Origin: Physcia stellaris
Taxonomy: Eukaryota > Ascomycota > Lecanoromycetes > Caliciales > Physciaceae
DNA: 64,000 bases
Assembly (NCBI GenBank): GCA_018902385.1
Contig: JABSSW010000010.1
Coordinates: 1 to 64,000, forward strand
Reading direction: 5' to 3'
Within the stretch, counting starts at the first letter, position 1, and each line of letters opens with the position of its first letter. The notes below the pieces were generated by a model. The model had not been told where the DNA came from, made no database searches, and worked only from the letters and a program-made list of their open reading frames with translations. The position numbers and the translations under genes were made by a program. Positions 8,636 through 18,860 of the stretch are shown in pieces.

Positions 8636-10136
8636 TTCGATTTCGAATTCAAATCTTGATTCAAAATTTGAAACAACATCTTTCAATAAACAAGACAAAA
8701 TTGTGAAAGAAAAATACAAAGAATATGTCAAACGAGCACGCAAAAACGTCAAAAACAAAACAATGATTCAAAACATGATAATGTCAATTGATAATTTCGT
8801 AAATAGTTCAGAATTTTACGATTTAATCGACGAAAAAACGTATGATTATTATCACGAAAAAAATTCAACTCAAAACGTTACAAAAAACGTTACAAAAAAC
8901 GTTACAAAAAAACAACCGAAATTTTTAATCGATGATAACAATTTATACGATATATCATCGTCTTCAGACGACGAAATTGTCGATGAAATTGTTCGAAAAA
9001 ACAAAACATTAAACATGTACGATTCGTTTGTTCAAAACGAATACAGCAAATATGTTCGAAAATGTCGAAAACAAAAAACAGCAACGATGAATTTCATTTT
9101 ATCAATTGACGATTTCGTTCAAAACGACGAATTTCATCAAAATATTAACGACGAAAAATCGAAACGTTGTCGCGAAATATATTCAACTCAAAACGTTCGA
9201 TTACAAAAACGAAATTTACGAAATCAACAACAAACGAAAAAATTGTTTGAAACACATCAAAATCAAAACACACGCGAAATTGATATGACAAATGACGAAA
9301 ACAACGAAATATTCAACGACGAATTTATACAATTGTCAAACAGTGCGAATTCAATCGAAAATTCAAACGAAAATTCAAACGAAAATTCAAACGACGATAA
9401 ATCTGTTCACGATTTTTCTGAAAGTGAAAAAGATTTGATATCAAAAAAAAAATCGTTGAAATTACACGATGTCGATGTTGAATTTTCTGATAATTCTGAC
9501 GACGAACGAAAATTCGATAAATTTCAACAATTGTATCAATCTCGAAATCGTTACGAAGTTTTAGAAAACAACGATCAAAACGACGACGAATTTGATATTG
9601 ATGACGATATGTTACAACACATGAAAAATCAAATCGAAAACGAAACAATTAACGAACAATTATCGAAAATCGTCGCAAAAATTCAACGATTGATCACACG
9701 TTGTATATTTTGTAAAATATACAAATCGTCGAATTATCATTCACATTCGTCGTCAAAATGCAAGAAATTTCAAGAATTAGAATTCAAAATTGCGTACGGA
9801 TTGATGAAACAATCGAATCGACTTTTTAACGATTTAAAATATTCGAATCGAAAATTCGAAACGATTTGTTCTGAATGTTTTATGCCGTTCAAAATTTGTT
9901 CTATTTTTCGTCGAAAATCGAAATATTCTAAAATGAAACGATGTGTTTTATGTCAAGATATATTTGCATATTTACACGTTATTCACGCGTACAAAAACGA
10001 TTTGAAAGAAGAAAACGTTAAAAATTTCAACGTTGACAATAACGAATCAACGTGTTTTGCAAATCATTTATCAGACAAAATTTTATTTCGAAAATTAGAA
10101 GCGAGTCAAGCGTTTAAATACATTGTCAATTTTTAG
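8592..10136 (+). CDS. Acidic repeat protein segment with second TLH-type Cys-rich module
   Basis: 514 aa if it starts at the ATG at 8592. The frame is also open a little upstream and overlaps the preceding ORF by 44 nt, so it may be the 3' end of the same gene after a +1 shift between 8590 and 8640. A ~60-residue module occurs twice: KEKYKEYVKRARK...SIDNFV...STQNV (about 8700-8880) and NEYSKYVRKCRK...SIDDFV...STQNV (about 9030-9200). A Ser/Asp/Glu-rich part follows. The C-terminus (about 9700-9990) repeats the Cys signature: CIFCKIY, SHSSSKCKKF, CSECFMPFKIC and RCVLCQDI. The codons are nearly all A/T-ending, with CGA/CGT for Arg and TTA/TTG for Leu, and there is no Trp. It could also be an independent small gene derived by duplication of the TLH tail. 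Confidence 0.6.
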   Translation: MIKISSNIIQKSSHDSISNSNLDSKFETTSFNKQDKIVKEKYKEYVKRARKNVKNKTMIQNMIMSIDNFVNSSEFYDLIDEKTYDYYHEKNSTQNVTKNVTKNVTKKQPKFLIDDNNLYDISSSSDDEIVDEIVRKNKTLNMYDSFVQNEYSKYVRKCRKQKTATMNFILSIDDFVQNDEFHQNINDEKSKRCREIYSTQNVRLQKRNLRNQQQTKKLFETHQNQNTREIDMTNDENNEIFNDEFIQLSNSANSIENSNENSNENSNDDKSVHDFSESEKDLISKKKSLKLHDVDVEFSDNSDDERKFDKFQQLYQSRNRYEVLENNDQNDDEFDIDDDMLQHMKNQIENETINEQLSKIVAKIQRLITRCIFCKIYKSSNYHSHSSSKCKKFQELEFKIAYGLMKQSNRLFNDLKYSNRKFETICSECFMPFKICSIFRRKSKYSKMKRCVLCQDIFAYLHVIHAYKNDLKEENVKNFNVDNNESTCFANHLSDKILFRKLEASQAFKYIVNF

Positions 10137-10269
10137 AATTTTGTATTTACATATATAATATCGAAATAATTAATACGAATACATTAATAGAATTATCAAT
10201 TTCTATGTGAAAACTTTATGTTACAAAACATTTAAAATCAAATACAAAATTAACATAAAAAATCGCATC

Positions 10270-12420
10270 ATTTTCATATATAATACGTCCGGATTGGGTT
10301 AGCGACTGATTTTCTACGAATTTTCGAAATATTGTATCTCGAAAATTTGAATAGATATCGAAATTGTTTCTCGACGAATACATGACGTATCGAAAATCTG
10401 AAATCATTTTTGAAATTAATGTGATAAATTGCATCATTTTCATCTATATTATGTCCGGATTGGGTTAGCGACTGATTTTATACGAATTTTTCAACTTTTG
10501 TATCTCGAAAATTCGACTAAGTCTCGATAAAACATCGGTACCGAAGCCGTTTCTCGATGAATATTTGACGTATTGAAAATGTAAAACCAGTTTTGAAATC
10601 TGCGAAAAAAATGCAAATAAAAGTGGTAAGGTTGGGCCCGATCGGGTTAGCGGCTGATTTTTCACGAATTTTTGAAATTTTGTATCTCGAAAATTCGACT
10701 AAGTTCCGATAAAACATCGGTACCGAAGCCGTTTCTCGATGAATATTTGACATATTGAAAATGTAAGATCAGTTTTGAAATCTGCGAAAAAAACAGAAAT
10801 AAAAAGTGATAAGGTTGGGCCCGATCGGGTTAGCGGCTGATTTTTTACGAATTTTTGAAATTTTGTATCTCGAAAATTCGACTAAGTTCAGATAAAACAT
10901 CGATACCGAAGCTGTTTCTCGACGAATATTTGACGTATCGAAAATGTGAAATCAGTTTTGAAATTTACGTAAAAAATGAAAATAAAAAGTGATATTGTTG
11001 AGTCGAATTGAGTTAACGACTGATTTTTTACGAATTTTTGAAATTTTCGTATCTCGAAAATTGATCGATATCGAAATCGTTTCTCAACGAATATGTAACT
11101 TATCGAGAATTTGAAATCAGATTTGAATTTATGATGAAAAATTGCATCATTTTTACGTACATTACGTTCGAGTTGAATTAGCGATTGATTTTACACGAAT
11201 TTTTGAAATTGTGTATTTTGAAAATTGAATTAAATTTCGATAATTCATCGACATCGAAATCGTTTCTCGACGAATATGTGACGTATCGAAAATGTAAAAT
11301 TAATTTTAAAATTGACGTAAAAAATGAAAATGAAAAATAATAAAATTGAATCGAATTAAATTAATGATTAATTTTTTACGAATTTTTGAATTTATAAATA
11401 TATTAATAAAATAAAAATATTCATGAAAACAGCTTGTCTCTCTTCTATGTGAAGAAAGACAAGCTGTTTTCATTTTTTATGAAGATTGCGAGTTCAATTC
11501 CACTCGTCGTCTTTTTTTTATTATTTTTGTTTTATAGAAATTCAACAAAAAAGTTTCAAAAACTCAAAAATACATAAATAAATTAACGTACATCAAAATC
11601 GATTTAAAATTCGAATTTTTCACGTAATTTAACATAATATTCACATACATTGTTATCGATTTGAATCAATGAATGATTTTTAACGAATTTTTTTAAATTC
11701 GATTTTGAAAAATTTCGTTTAAAATTCGCGTTTTCGTTGAATGTAAATTCGATTTTCGATGAATATTATATTTATCGAATATTTGAAATCATTTTCGAAA
11801 TCAATTAATTTAATTACATAATTTTCACATAAATAATAATTTGATTGAATTGACGATTGATTGTATAAATAAAATTTCAAATTTCGATATTCAAAAATTT
11901 CGTTTAAATATCGAATTCTCGTTGAAAATAACATCGTTTTTCGATGAATGTTACATTTATTAAAAATTGAACATCAATTTTCAATTCGACGTAAAAATTG
12001 AATGAAAAAATTGATTAATTAAATCGAATTAAATTAAAATCAATTTGATACGAAATTTTGAAATTTGATTTCAATTGAAAAATATTGAAATTGAATTAAA
12101 TCGAATTAACAATTGATTTTTTACAAATTTTTCAAATTTTTAAATCGCGAAATTGACGATATTCAAATCGTTTTTCGATAAATATTAAACGTATCGAAAA
12201 TTTAAAAACAATTTTAAATATTAATAAAAAAATAAAATTAACAATTTTAAAATTGAATTAAATCGAATAAACAATGAATTTTTATATATTAATAAAATTC
12301 GAAATTTATCGAAATTTCGTCAAAAATTCGCATAATGAAAATTTGAATGATTGAATTCGTATAAACAAAATTAAAATTAAAATTAAATATTTAATTTTGT
12401 GTGTAAATTAATTTATAATA
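10270..12420 (+). repeat. Array B: same family as array A, graded decay
   Basis: Units share the body of array A (GTTTCTCGATGAATATT, TTACGAATTTTT). Core positions are near 10289, 10455, 10637, 10820, 11003, 11168, 11351, 11655 and 11840, with typical spacings of 165 or 183 bp. The core changes stepwise along the array: GGGCCCGATCGGGTTAGCGG at 10633-10835, then GAGTCGAATTGAGTTAACGA at ~11000, then GAATCGAATTAAATTAATGA at ~11348. By 12 kb only the AT-rich body is traceable. Minus-strand ORFs at 10465-10753 are repeat translations. The one wide gap (11351 to 11655) holds a ~121-bp insertion. Confidence 0.85.
11423..11515 (+). other. 23-bp hairpin plus small stem and T-run; small insertion in array B
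   Basis: A 23-bp stem (11423-11445 with 11451-11473, one mismatch) closes on the 5-nt loop TATGT. Downstream lies a second, shorter stem CGAGT/ACTCG around TCAATTCC, then a run of eight T (11511 on). AGTTCAATTCC resembles an RNA polymerase III B box (consensus GGTTCGANTCC), and the T-run would be a Pol III terminator. There is no matching 5' acceptor strand, so it is not a tRNA. It could be a Pol III small RNA, a SINE fragment or a foldback element. Confidence 0.45.
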
Positions 12421-14826
12421 ATAATATCGATTGACAAATTACGTGCAAAAATAAAAACAATTACATTGTAAAAAATTAAAAATTTGTTAAATGATATTTC
12501 AACACAATAATCGTAAATTAATTTATTATGATAATATCGATTGACAAATTACGTCGCAAAAATAAAAACAAAAATTTTGGATTCGGGTTAGAGTTAAGAC
12601 GACAGACGGCAAAAACTCAGAAATTTTCAACTCGACTTTGCTTTGAATCAATCAAATCGTTAAGACATTCGTTCTGATCGACGTCAGGATAAAAAATCAA
12701 ATCGATTGTTTAAGCGTTCGTCTGAGCGAGAAAATTTGAAATAACAAATGATAAAAATCAAAATCTGATATCTGACAAATGCTCGATGAGAAAAGTTCAA
12801 TGTTGCAAAAATGAAAATGATTGACAGTGAGTGAATTTATTCAATTGCGAAATCGATTTTCGAAACTAAAATTCGATTTTCCAGTTTGCGTTCGATTCAA
12901 AATTTTCAATTCGAACATTCAAGATTCATAAACAATACATTGATAACATGATCAATTGAATATATAAAACATGATATTTGTAACGTCGATGATTCAAAAA
13001 AATTCAACGATGCAAAAATGAAAATGATGTGACAAATGCGTAAAAAATATTCAATTGCGAAATTTGATTCATACATTTAACAGCAAAAAAAATTGCGCGC
13101 TTGCTTTTAATCAATTTACAACAATCATCATTATTCAAAATGTAAACTATTCGAATACTCGTTGTTTGACGTTTTTAACGTTCGACGAAAAAATTCAACG
13201 TCGTAAAATCAAATTCGTGTGACAAAAGCGATTGAATATCAATGCGAAAATTTTGATTTCATACAAAATAACGATAATCGATTTTGAAGTTTGTTCGACA
13301 ACATATCGATCAACAATCATTTCAAATGAAATTTTCAAATAATCGTTATCGAAACTGATTTCGAAACATTCGAGAAAAAAATTTCAACGTCGTCGAAAAA
13401 TTGATTTAACGACTATGTGCAAAGTCAAATATTCAATTGCGAAAGTTTGACATCATTCAGAAATATGAACGTTCAACAGCAAAATTTGCGATCAATCAAA
13501 TCACGTCTAAAATTCATTCGTCGCGATCGTTTCGTAAATGAAATTTCAAAGAATTTAAATCAACGATTCATCGAATCGTTTTCTTATTTCATTTTTAGAT
13601 CATTTTTTTTGCAATTTTCGTTTGACGATTCAGATTTCGAACGTTCGCAGATTCGTTTTCAGTCTCGCCGAACAACGAACTCGAAACAATGAAATGAAAA
13701 TACAGTTTGCAAACAACATGAATTTAATCATGATATTTTCAAAATACTAAAAATGTTGTCTGCAAATTACATTTTTATTCATTGTTTTGAAATTTTCTGC
13801 ATTTATATTTTCATTTAATTTTGTTTCGAATTCGTTATCGAACATCGAGTCGATTGCAACAATTCGTTCCGATCATTGCGCACGATGAAATTTGTTGCGA
13901 TCATATAAATGTAATCATACATTCATTTTTCAACATTCAACGCGATCAGACATTTTCATTAAAACTTTTTCGAATTTTAATTGTAATTTTTTCAAATATC
14001 GAATTTCATCTTTTCTATCAATTTTTGATTTGCTTTCTATTTTTCTCAGATATTTGAAAATTTTTTTCTGACAGAATTTTTCTGTTTTTTTTGACAATAT
14101 TTTGTTTGCGAACAACACGATCAATTCTTTGCTCATCTGTCATTTGTTCACAGTGAAACTTGTCGCATTGTTGTGACAATAAATCGTTCATCAAATACAA
14201 TACAGTGAAGAAAAAAAAAAACAGCGAAAAAAGTTGACATTCAAAAATATAAAGCAAACAAGAGAGCGAACATCGACATCAATGAATCAATGAACGAGTT
14301 CAATACAAATACATCAATTTTTTTCATCAACACAACTTTTTTGAAATCACAAAATTCACGCTCTTTGTCATTTTGTTGAAATTCATCAAAATCGACATTT
14401 TTATTTACGTCACGAATTTTCAGAAAATTGTTTTTTTTCATGTGAAACGACGACATGAATCACATTCATTGACGACGACTGTGTCATCGACAATATTTCA
14501 AAAATTCGAATTTGCAACACGTTCAACATCGTCGCAATTTTGTTTTTTTTTTCAAACGTATGTAAAAAATTCAAAAATCGTTTCGTTTTCGATTCAGACT
14601 TTATCGTTGACGTTTTTAAAAAATTTAGAACGAACAGATTATTTCTCATCATCATTGATAACAGACAGCATGATGTCGAAAACAATTTCGTCTTCAAAAA
14701 TTTTTCTGATTTTCGAAATTGTATTAACACTGCAGGTAAAAGCATTACAACATTCTTTTTGAAAACGATATTTTTCATGTTTCAAATGTTAACATATCGA
14801 CAATCAATTTTTCAAAAACGTCGACA

Positions 14827-15327
14827 ATGATCGATGCGTTTATTTTCGTCGAAATCGCGTTTTCATTCAACGTTGCGATTTCGCAACGAATTTTTTCGTC
14901 ATTTCGTCGTCAAAATGCGTCGACGCAATTGTTGATGTCGTTTTTTCGCGTTAAAAATCAACTTTTTTTATCGTCATCGTTATTTACAATTCGTTCGCGA
15001 TTCGAATTATCGACGATGCAAAATTCATCGATACAATTTTCAAAACAATCAGAAAAATTTTCATTTTCGTTCATTTACATCGATTTCGACTTTTTTTCGA
15101 ATTTTCAAATTTTTTTCAATTTTTCGAGCGAGTCGGAAACAAACGCAAAATCAAATCGTTTTGATCATTTCAACAATGACGTGCAAAAAAACAATAACAA
15201 TCATTTGTCAAATGACAATTTTATTGTCAATCAATCAACAGCAAACATTTTGCATGAGATTTCGCGATTTATTTGCGTTTGTGATGAATTTATTCACGAT
15301 CGTCGTGCAAATCAAAACAATCGTTAA
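14827..15327 (+). pseudogene. Ser/Phe-rich ORF in left arm, probably decayed
   Basis: A 166-codon open frame is rich in Ser, Phe and Asn. Its inverted counterpart lies within 53416-53776 on the minus strand and is split between frames, so the reading frame is not conserved between the arms. Runs of Phe and Ser are what Pro- and Ser-rich codons become under C-to-T change. No family is recognised. It may be a chance ORF helped by the lack of TAG codons. Confidence 0.2.
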
Positions 15328-16198
15328 TGAAATCGTTCAAATAACATCATTTCAAAAAAAAACATCATTTCAAAAAAAAAAAACAAATGTTTTCGCAATC
15401 ATGATGAATTTTGCGCAATATTGACGTATGATGCAAAACAATCGTTCAAAATCATTTTTCAACATTGATGTTTTTTTACATTTTTCGACAATGTTACAAC
15501 GCGACGACTCGTTTCAAAATTATAAAAACATAAGCTGAAATCATCTATTTAGCGATGAATTTTCTTTGTATCGTCTCGATATCGTCGTTTTCGAAACTTT
15601 TTTCGAACAGACACAAATCAATTTTAATTGAAAATTGCGTCGACGTTTCGATGTCGACGATTTCGTTGTTCATTTCAAAACGTTAAAAAATTTGAAAAAC
15701 GATTTGAATTTGTCGTACGTTTCATTTTATTTTCAACGTGTGATGAACGATTCAAAAATGCTCATCGACGAACACAAATCGCATGAAATCATAAATTTTC
15801 GTCTAGAAATCGATTTCAATGATCGAAATTGAAATTACAATATTCACGTTTTTTTTTTTCACATGAAATTCTCGAAATTTCGTCATTTGAAAAATGCAAC
15901 GCAAAAGATTTGAATAAATCAAATTGTATTATTTGCGATTCGCGCAAACGTGTCGATCAATGTTCGAACGCGTCATTTTTTCAATTTTGAAATCGTCAAA
16001 ATTCAAACGCACAATAAAAAAAAAATTCACATGTATGATGTCGATCATTTCATGAACAATTTTCGATTCGTTTCAATCGACAATTTTGTCGTTTTTTGAA
16101 TTCAAATTGTCATTTTGATCAACGAATTTGCGAAATTCAAAAAATTCGTGTTGATAATTTTTGAATGAAATCAGAAATTGCATTTTCAACGATCAATT

Positions 16199-16393
16199 TT
16201 AAAAAAAACGCGAACGATTTTCATCATTCATTTGAAACAACGTTTTCGCATTTTCGACGAATTCATGAACGAAATCTGAATTGATTTCGAAATAAAATAT
16301 ATTTTTTGTTTGCATTATGTCGATTTCGCTGTCAAAAACATCACGTTGTTGTGAAAAACATCGTGTTTCGAACATTGAAAAACGCTTTTTCAC
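16199..16393 (-). pseudogene. Conserved ORF fragment shared by both arms (left copy)
   Basis: 64 codons beginning MKKRFSMFETRCFSQQRD. The same frame is open in the right arm at 52223-52417 (+) with three residue differences. A neighbouring piece upstream on the same strand (16436-16762, right copy 51881-52180) is in another frame, which suggests fragments of one older coding region. No family is recognised. Confidence 0.3.
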
Positions 16394-17269
16394 GACAAGA
16401 TTAACGTCGTTCGTCGAGTTCGCAACGCGACGTATTCATTTTTGTTGATTCGTGACGTCGAATTTTGTTTCGTCGAAATGACATTCATTAACGTTTTTCG
16501 AACGAACGATGAACAAACGTTTCACAAAATTTATGTCATGATTCGAAATTATTGATTTATTTTCGCTCGAGATGTCAAATTTTTCGTCAACACATATTTC
16601 GAGAATTTGTCGTTTAACGACGAAAAATTCGATCGATGACACATCGTTAATCGTCGAAATGATTTGATTTTTGAAAACGTGCACAACAAATTTAACGATG
16701 ATCAATCGACATCGTTCAAATTCAAAATTTATCAATTCAAAACGTGACGAACAATCAAACATCGTATCGACATTTCATTGATTGACGCGCACAATTTTTT
16801 TCATACGACGTCAATCGAAATCATCAATGATTTACGCAAAAAATATCGTTTACGTTTGTCAATTTTTCAAAAATTGAAATCGATGCACAGTTTCGTCGAA
16901 ATTGATTTTTGATTATCATGAATTATCAACGATTCGAAAATTCGAACGTCACACTTTTTTGTTTGTGAATTTTTTTTCGCAAATTTTTTTCGTCATCGTT
17001 CATATTGAATTTTGTTTAAAAAAAAAATCGACATTTTTATCACGATTACGTTCAATCGTTATTTTTTATTCATCGAAATCATGATCATTCAATGTCACAA
17101 TGATTTCAATGATTTGAAATTCGTTTTCGTTGACGAACAACGACGATACAATTTCATGATCAACGTTTTTTTTCGAATTTTTCAATTCATCGTGAACGAC
17201 ATTTTGTTTGTCACGATGAACGAATTGTGACAAAATATCGTCAAACGACGCGTCGTTCGACAATTACAT

Positions 17270-17776
17270 TTATTTACGATCGATTGAAATTTTGATTCGT
17301 CGAATGTCAAAATCGTTCGACGACACGAACTCAATTATAAAAAATGCATTTAAAAATACGATTATTTTTTTTTGTTCGTTCATTTCATCATTTGAAAATT
17401 CGATTTCTTGTTCGTTTTCGATTTTCGTTTTGCTTTTCGTTTGATTTTTGTTGTCGATGACATGCAAAATCGTTTCAAAAATTGTCGTGACATCGTTGCG
17501 ATTATGATCAAACAAAACAACACATTCAGATTGTTTCGCGATCGAGTAAAAGTTTTTATTTTCGACTATAACGACAAAAACGATATGATCAGTCACAAAC
17601 GCGTTCAAAAAATCATGACAATTGAAATCGAATTGATTGTTCAATTTTACATTCAAAATATTTGAAACATTTTCAAAACACGAATTACGAAACACATCAA
17701 AAATTTCGTCGAACGACAAAAACAAAATCGTCGTTTCATGTCTCGACTGTCGAAAAAAAAAATTGCAAAATTTCAT
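17270..17776 (-). pseudogene. Longest ORF of the arm, left copy (168 codons)
   Basis: The ORF encodes MKFCNFFFRQSRHETTIL and ends DIRRIKISIDRK. The right-arm counterpart (50850-51348, +) is present but split between two frames, so at least one copy is not functional. A following piece, SNDASFDDILSQFVHRD (17066-17263; right 51355-51552), is open in both arms. The stretch FVVIVENKNFYSIAKQ then VVLFDHNRND is the most protein-like part, but I cannot assign it to a family. Opposite-strand ORFs here are shadows. Confidence 0.3.
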
Positions 17777-18639
17777 GATTTCATTTATGTTTTTGTCGTC
17801 AAATTGTTCGATAATATCAAATTTAAAATTGTTTTTGAACGATCATTCAAAAAGTACGATTCGAACAACAACAAAACGAACGTTTTTGAAAAATATTATG
17901 TCAATGACAAATGAATCGATCGTTTTCGAATTTTTTTCGAATGAAACGATTTTTTTCGCGACAAAAAACGCATTTGAAACAAAATTCGATTTCGTCAATT
18001 TTTGCGTCGATTGCATTATATCGTTTTCATTTTAAAATTTTTTGTCGACGACACGTTTCAAAAAATTCTTTTTTTTGTCGTTCATTAAAAGTTTTTTTGT
18101 ATTTCATTTTTCGATTGCGATCATTTGTTTATCGAATTGAAATTCAACAAAAACAATAACATTCAACGTGTGATCGAAATCGTCGATCAAATCGAATTGA
18201 AACGAACGAATTGATTCATCGTTTGTTTTTTTTTCGACACAGTAAACGCGTATCGAAATCGCATCATGACGATGTTTCGATTTTCGTTCACGATACAAAA
18301 CGAAATAACGCAATGAATTCAACATCATATTCGCACAGAAAAATTGATCACGATCATTTTTACGAATGCATGAATCGTTTATTTTCGAAATTCAACAAAT
18401 TTGCATTTGCAGTCAATTTTACGATGTCAACGCGTTCAGAAATTTCATGTCGATATAACAAAAACAAAAAAACAAATCGAACGAAATCAATGATCAATCA
18501 GAAATTTCGACGAACGAAAACGACGAAAAAAAAAAAAAAAAAAAAAAAAATCGAAAATGCGTTTGTCATAATTTAATAGATTAAAATTTCAATTGAATTC
18601 AATTTTCATTTTTGTTCAACACATCATCACAATTCATTG

Positions 18640-18860
18640 CATTATTTATTTTGAATACATATCGTTTGCAAACAATGTGTTCATCGCATTATTAATATTT
18701 ATTTTGAATACATATCGTTTGCAAACAATGTGTTCATTGCATTATTTATTTTGAATACATATCGTTTGCAAACAATGTGTTCATTGCATTATTTATTTTG
18801 AATACATATCGTTTGCAAACAATGTGTTCATCGTATTTTGATATTTCGTTTGCAAACAAC
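18640..18860. repeat. Palindrome array 1: ~47-53 bp units with GTTTGCAAAC
   Basis: Five copies of GTTTGCAAAC (near 18664, 18717, 18764, 18811 and 18848) lie in units reading TTATTTTGAATACATATC before and AATGTGTTCATTGCA after the palindrome. This is the first array inside the inverted arms. Confidence 0.85.

Larger units (their letters stand above)
12573..18526 (+). repeat. Left arm of the ~43.5-kb inverted repeat
   Basis: Read in reverse complement, this block matches 50094-56031 from end to end. Checked anchor points include GGTTAGAGTTAAG at 12583 against 56030, AATTGATTTAACGACTATGT at ~13400 against ~55175, GATTCGTTTTCAGTCTCG at ~13650 against ~54930, and GACGAACGAAAAC at 18509 against ~50108. 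Protein-level shadows differ by only a few residues in the inner part (for example three of 64 at 16199-16393). The outer ~1.5 kb is more diverged. The arm is almost free of CC, GG, AG and CT. It holds no gene I recognise, only the conserved ORF pieces listed separately. Confidence 0.9.

Noticed and set aside
11485-11515. tRNA gene
   Set aside because: Only a T-arm-like and B-box-like word is present; no 5' acceptor strand, D-arm or A box.
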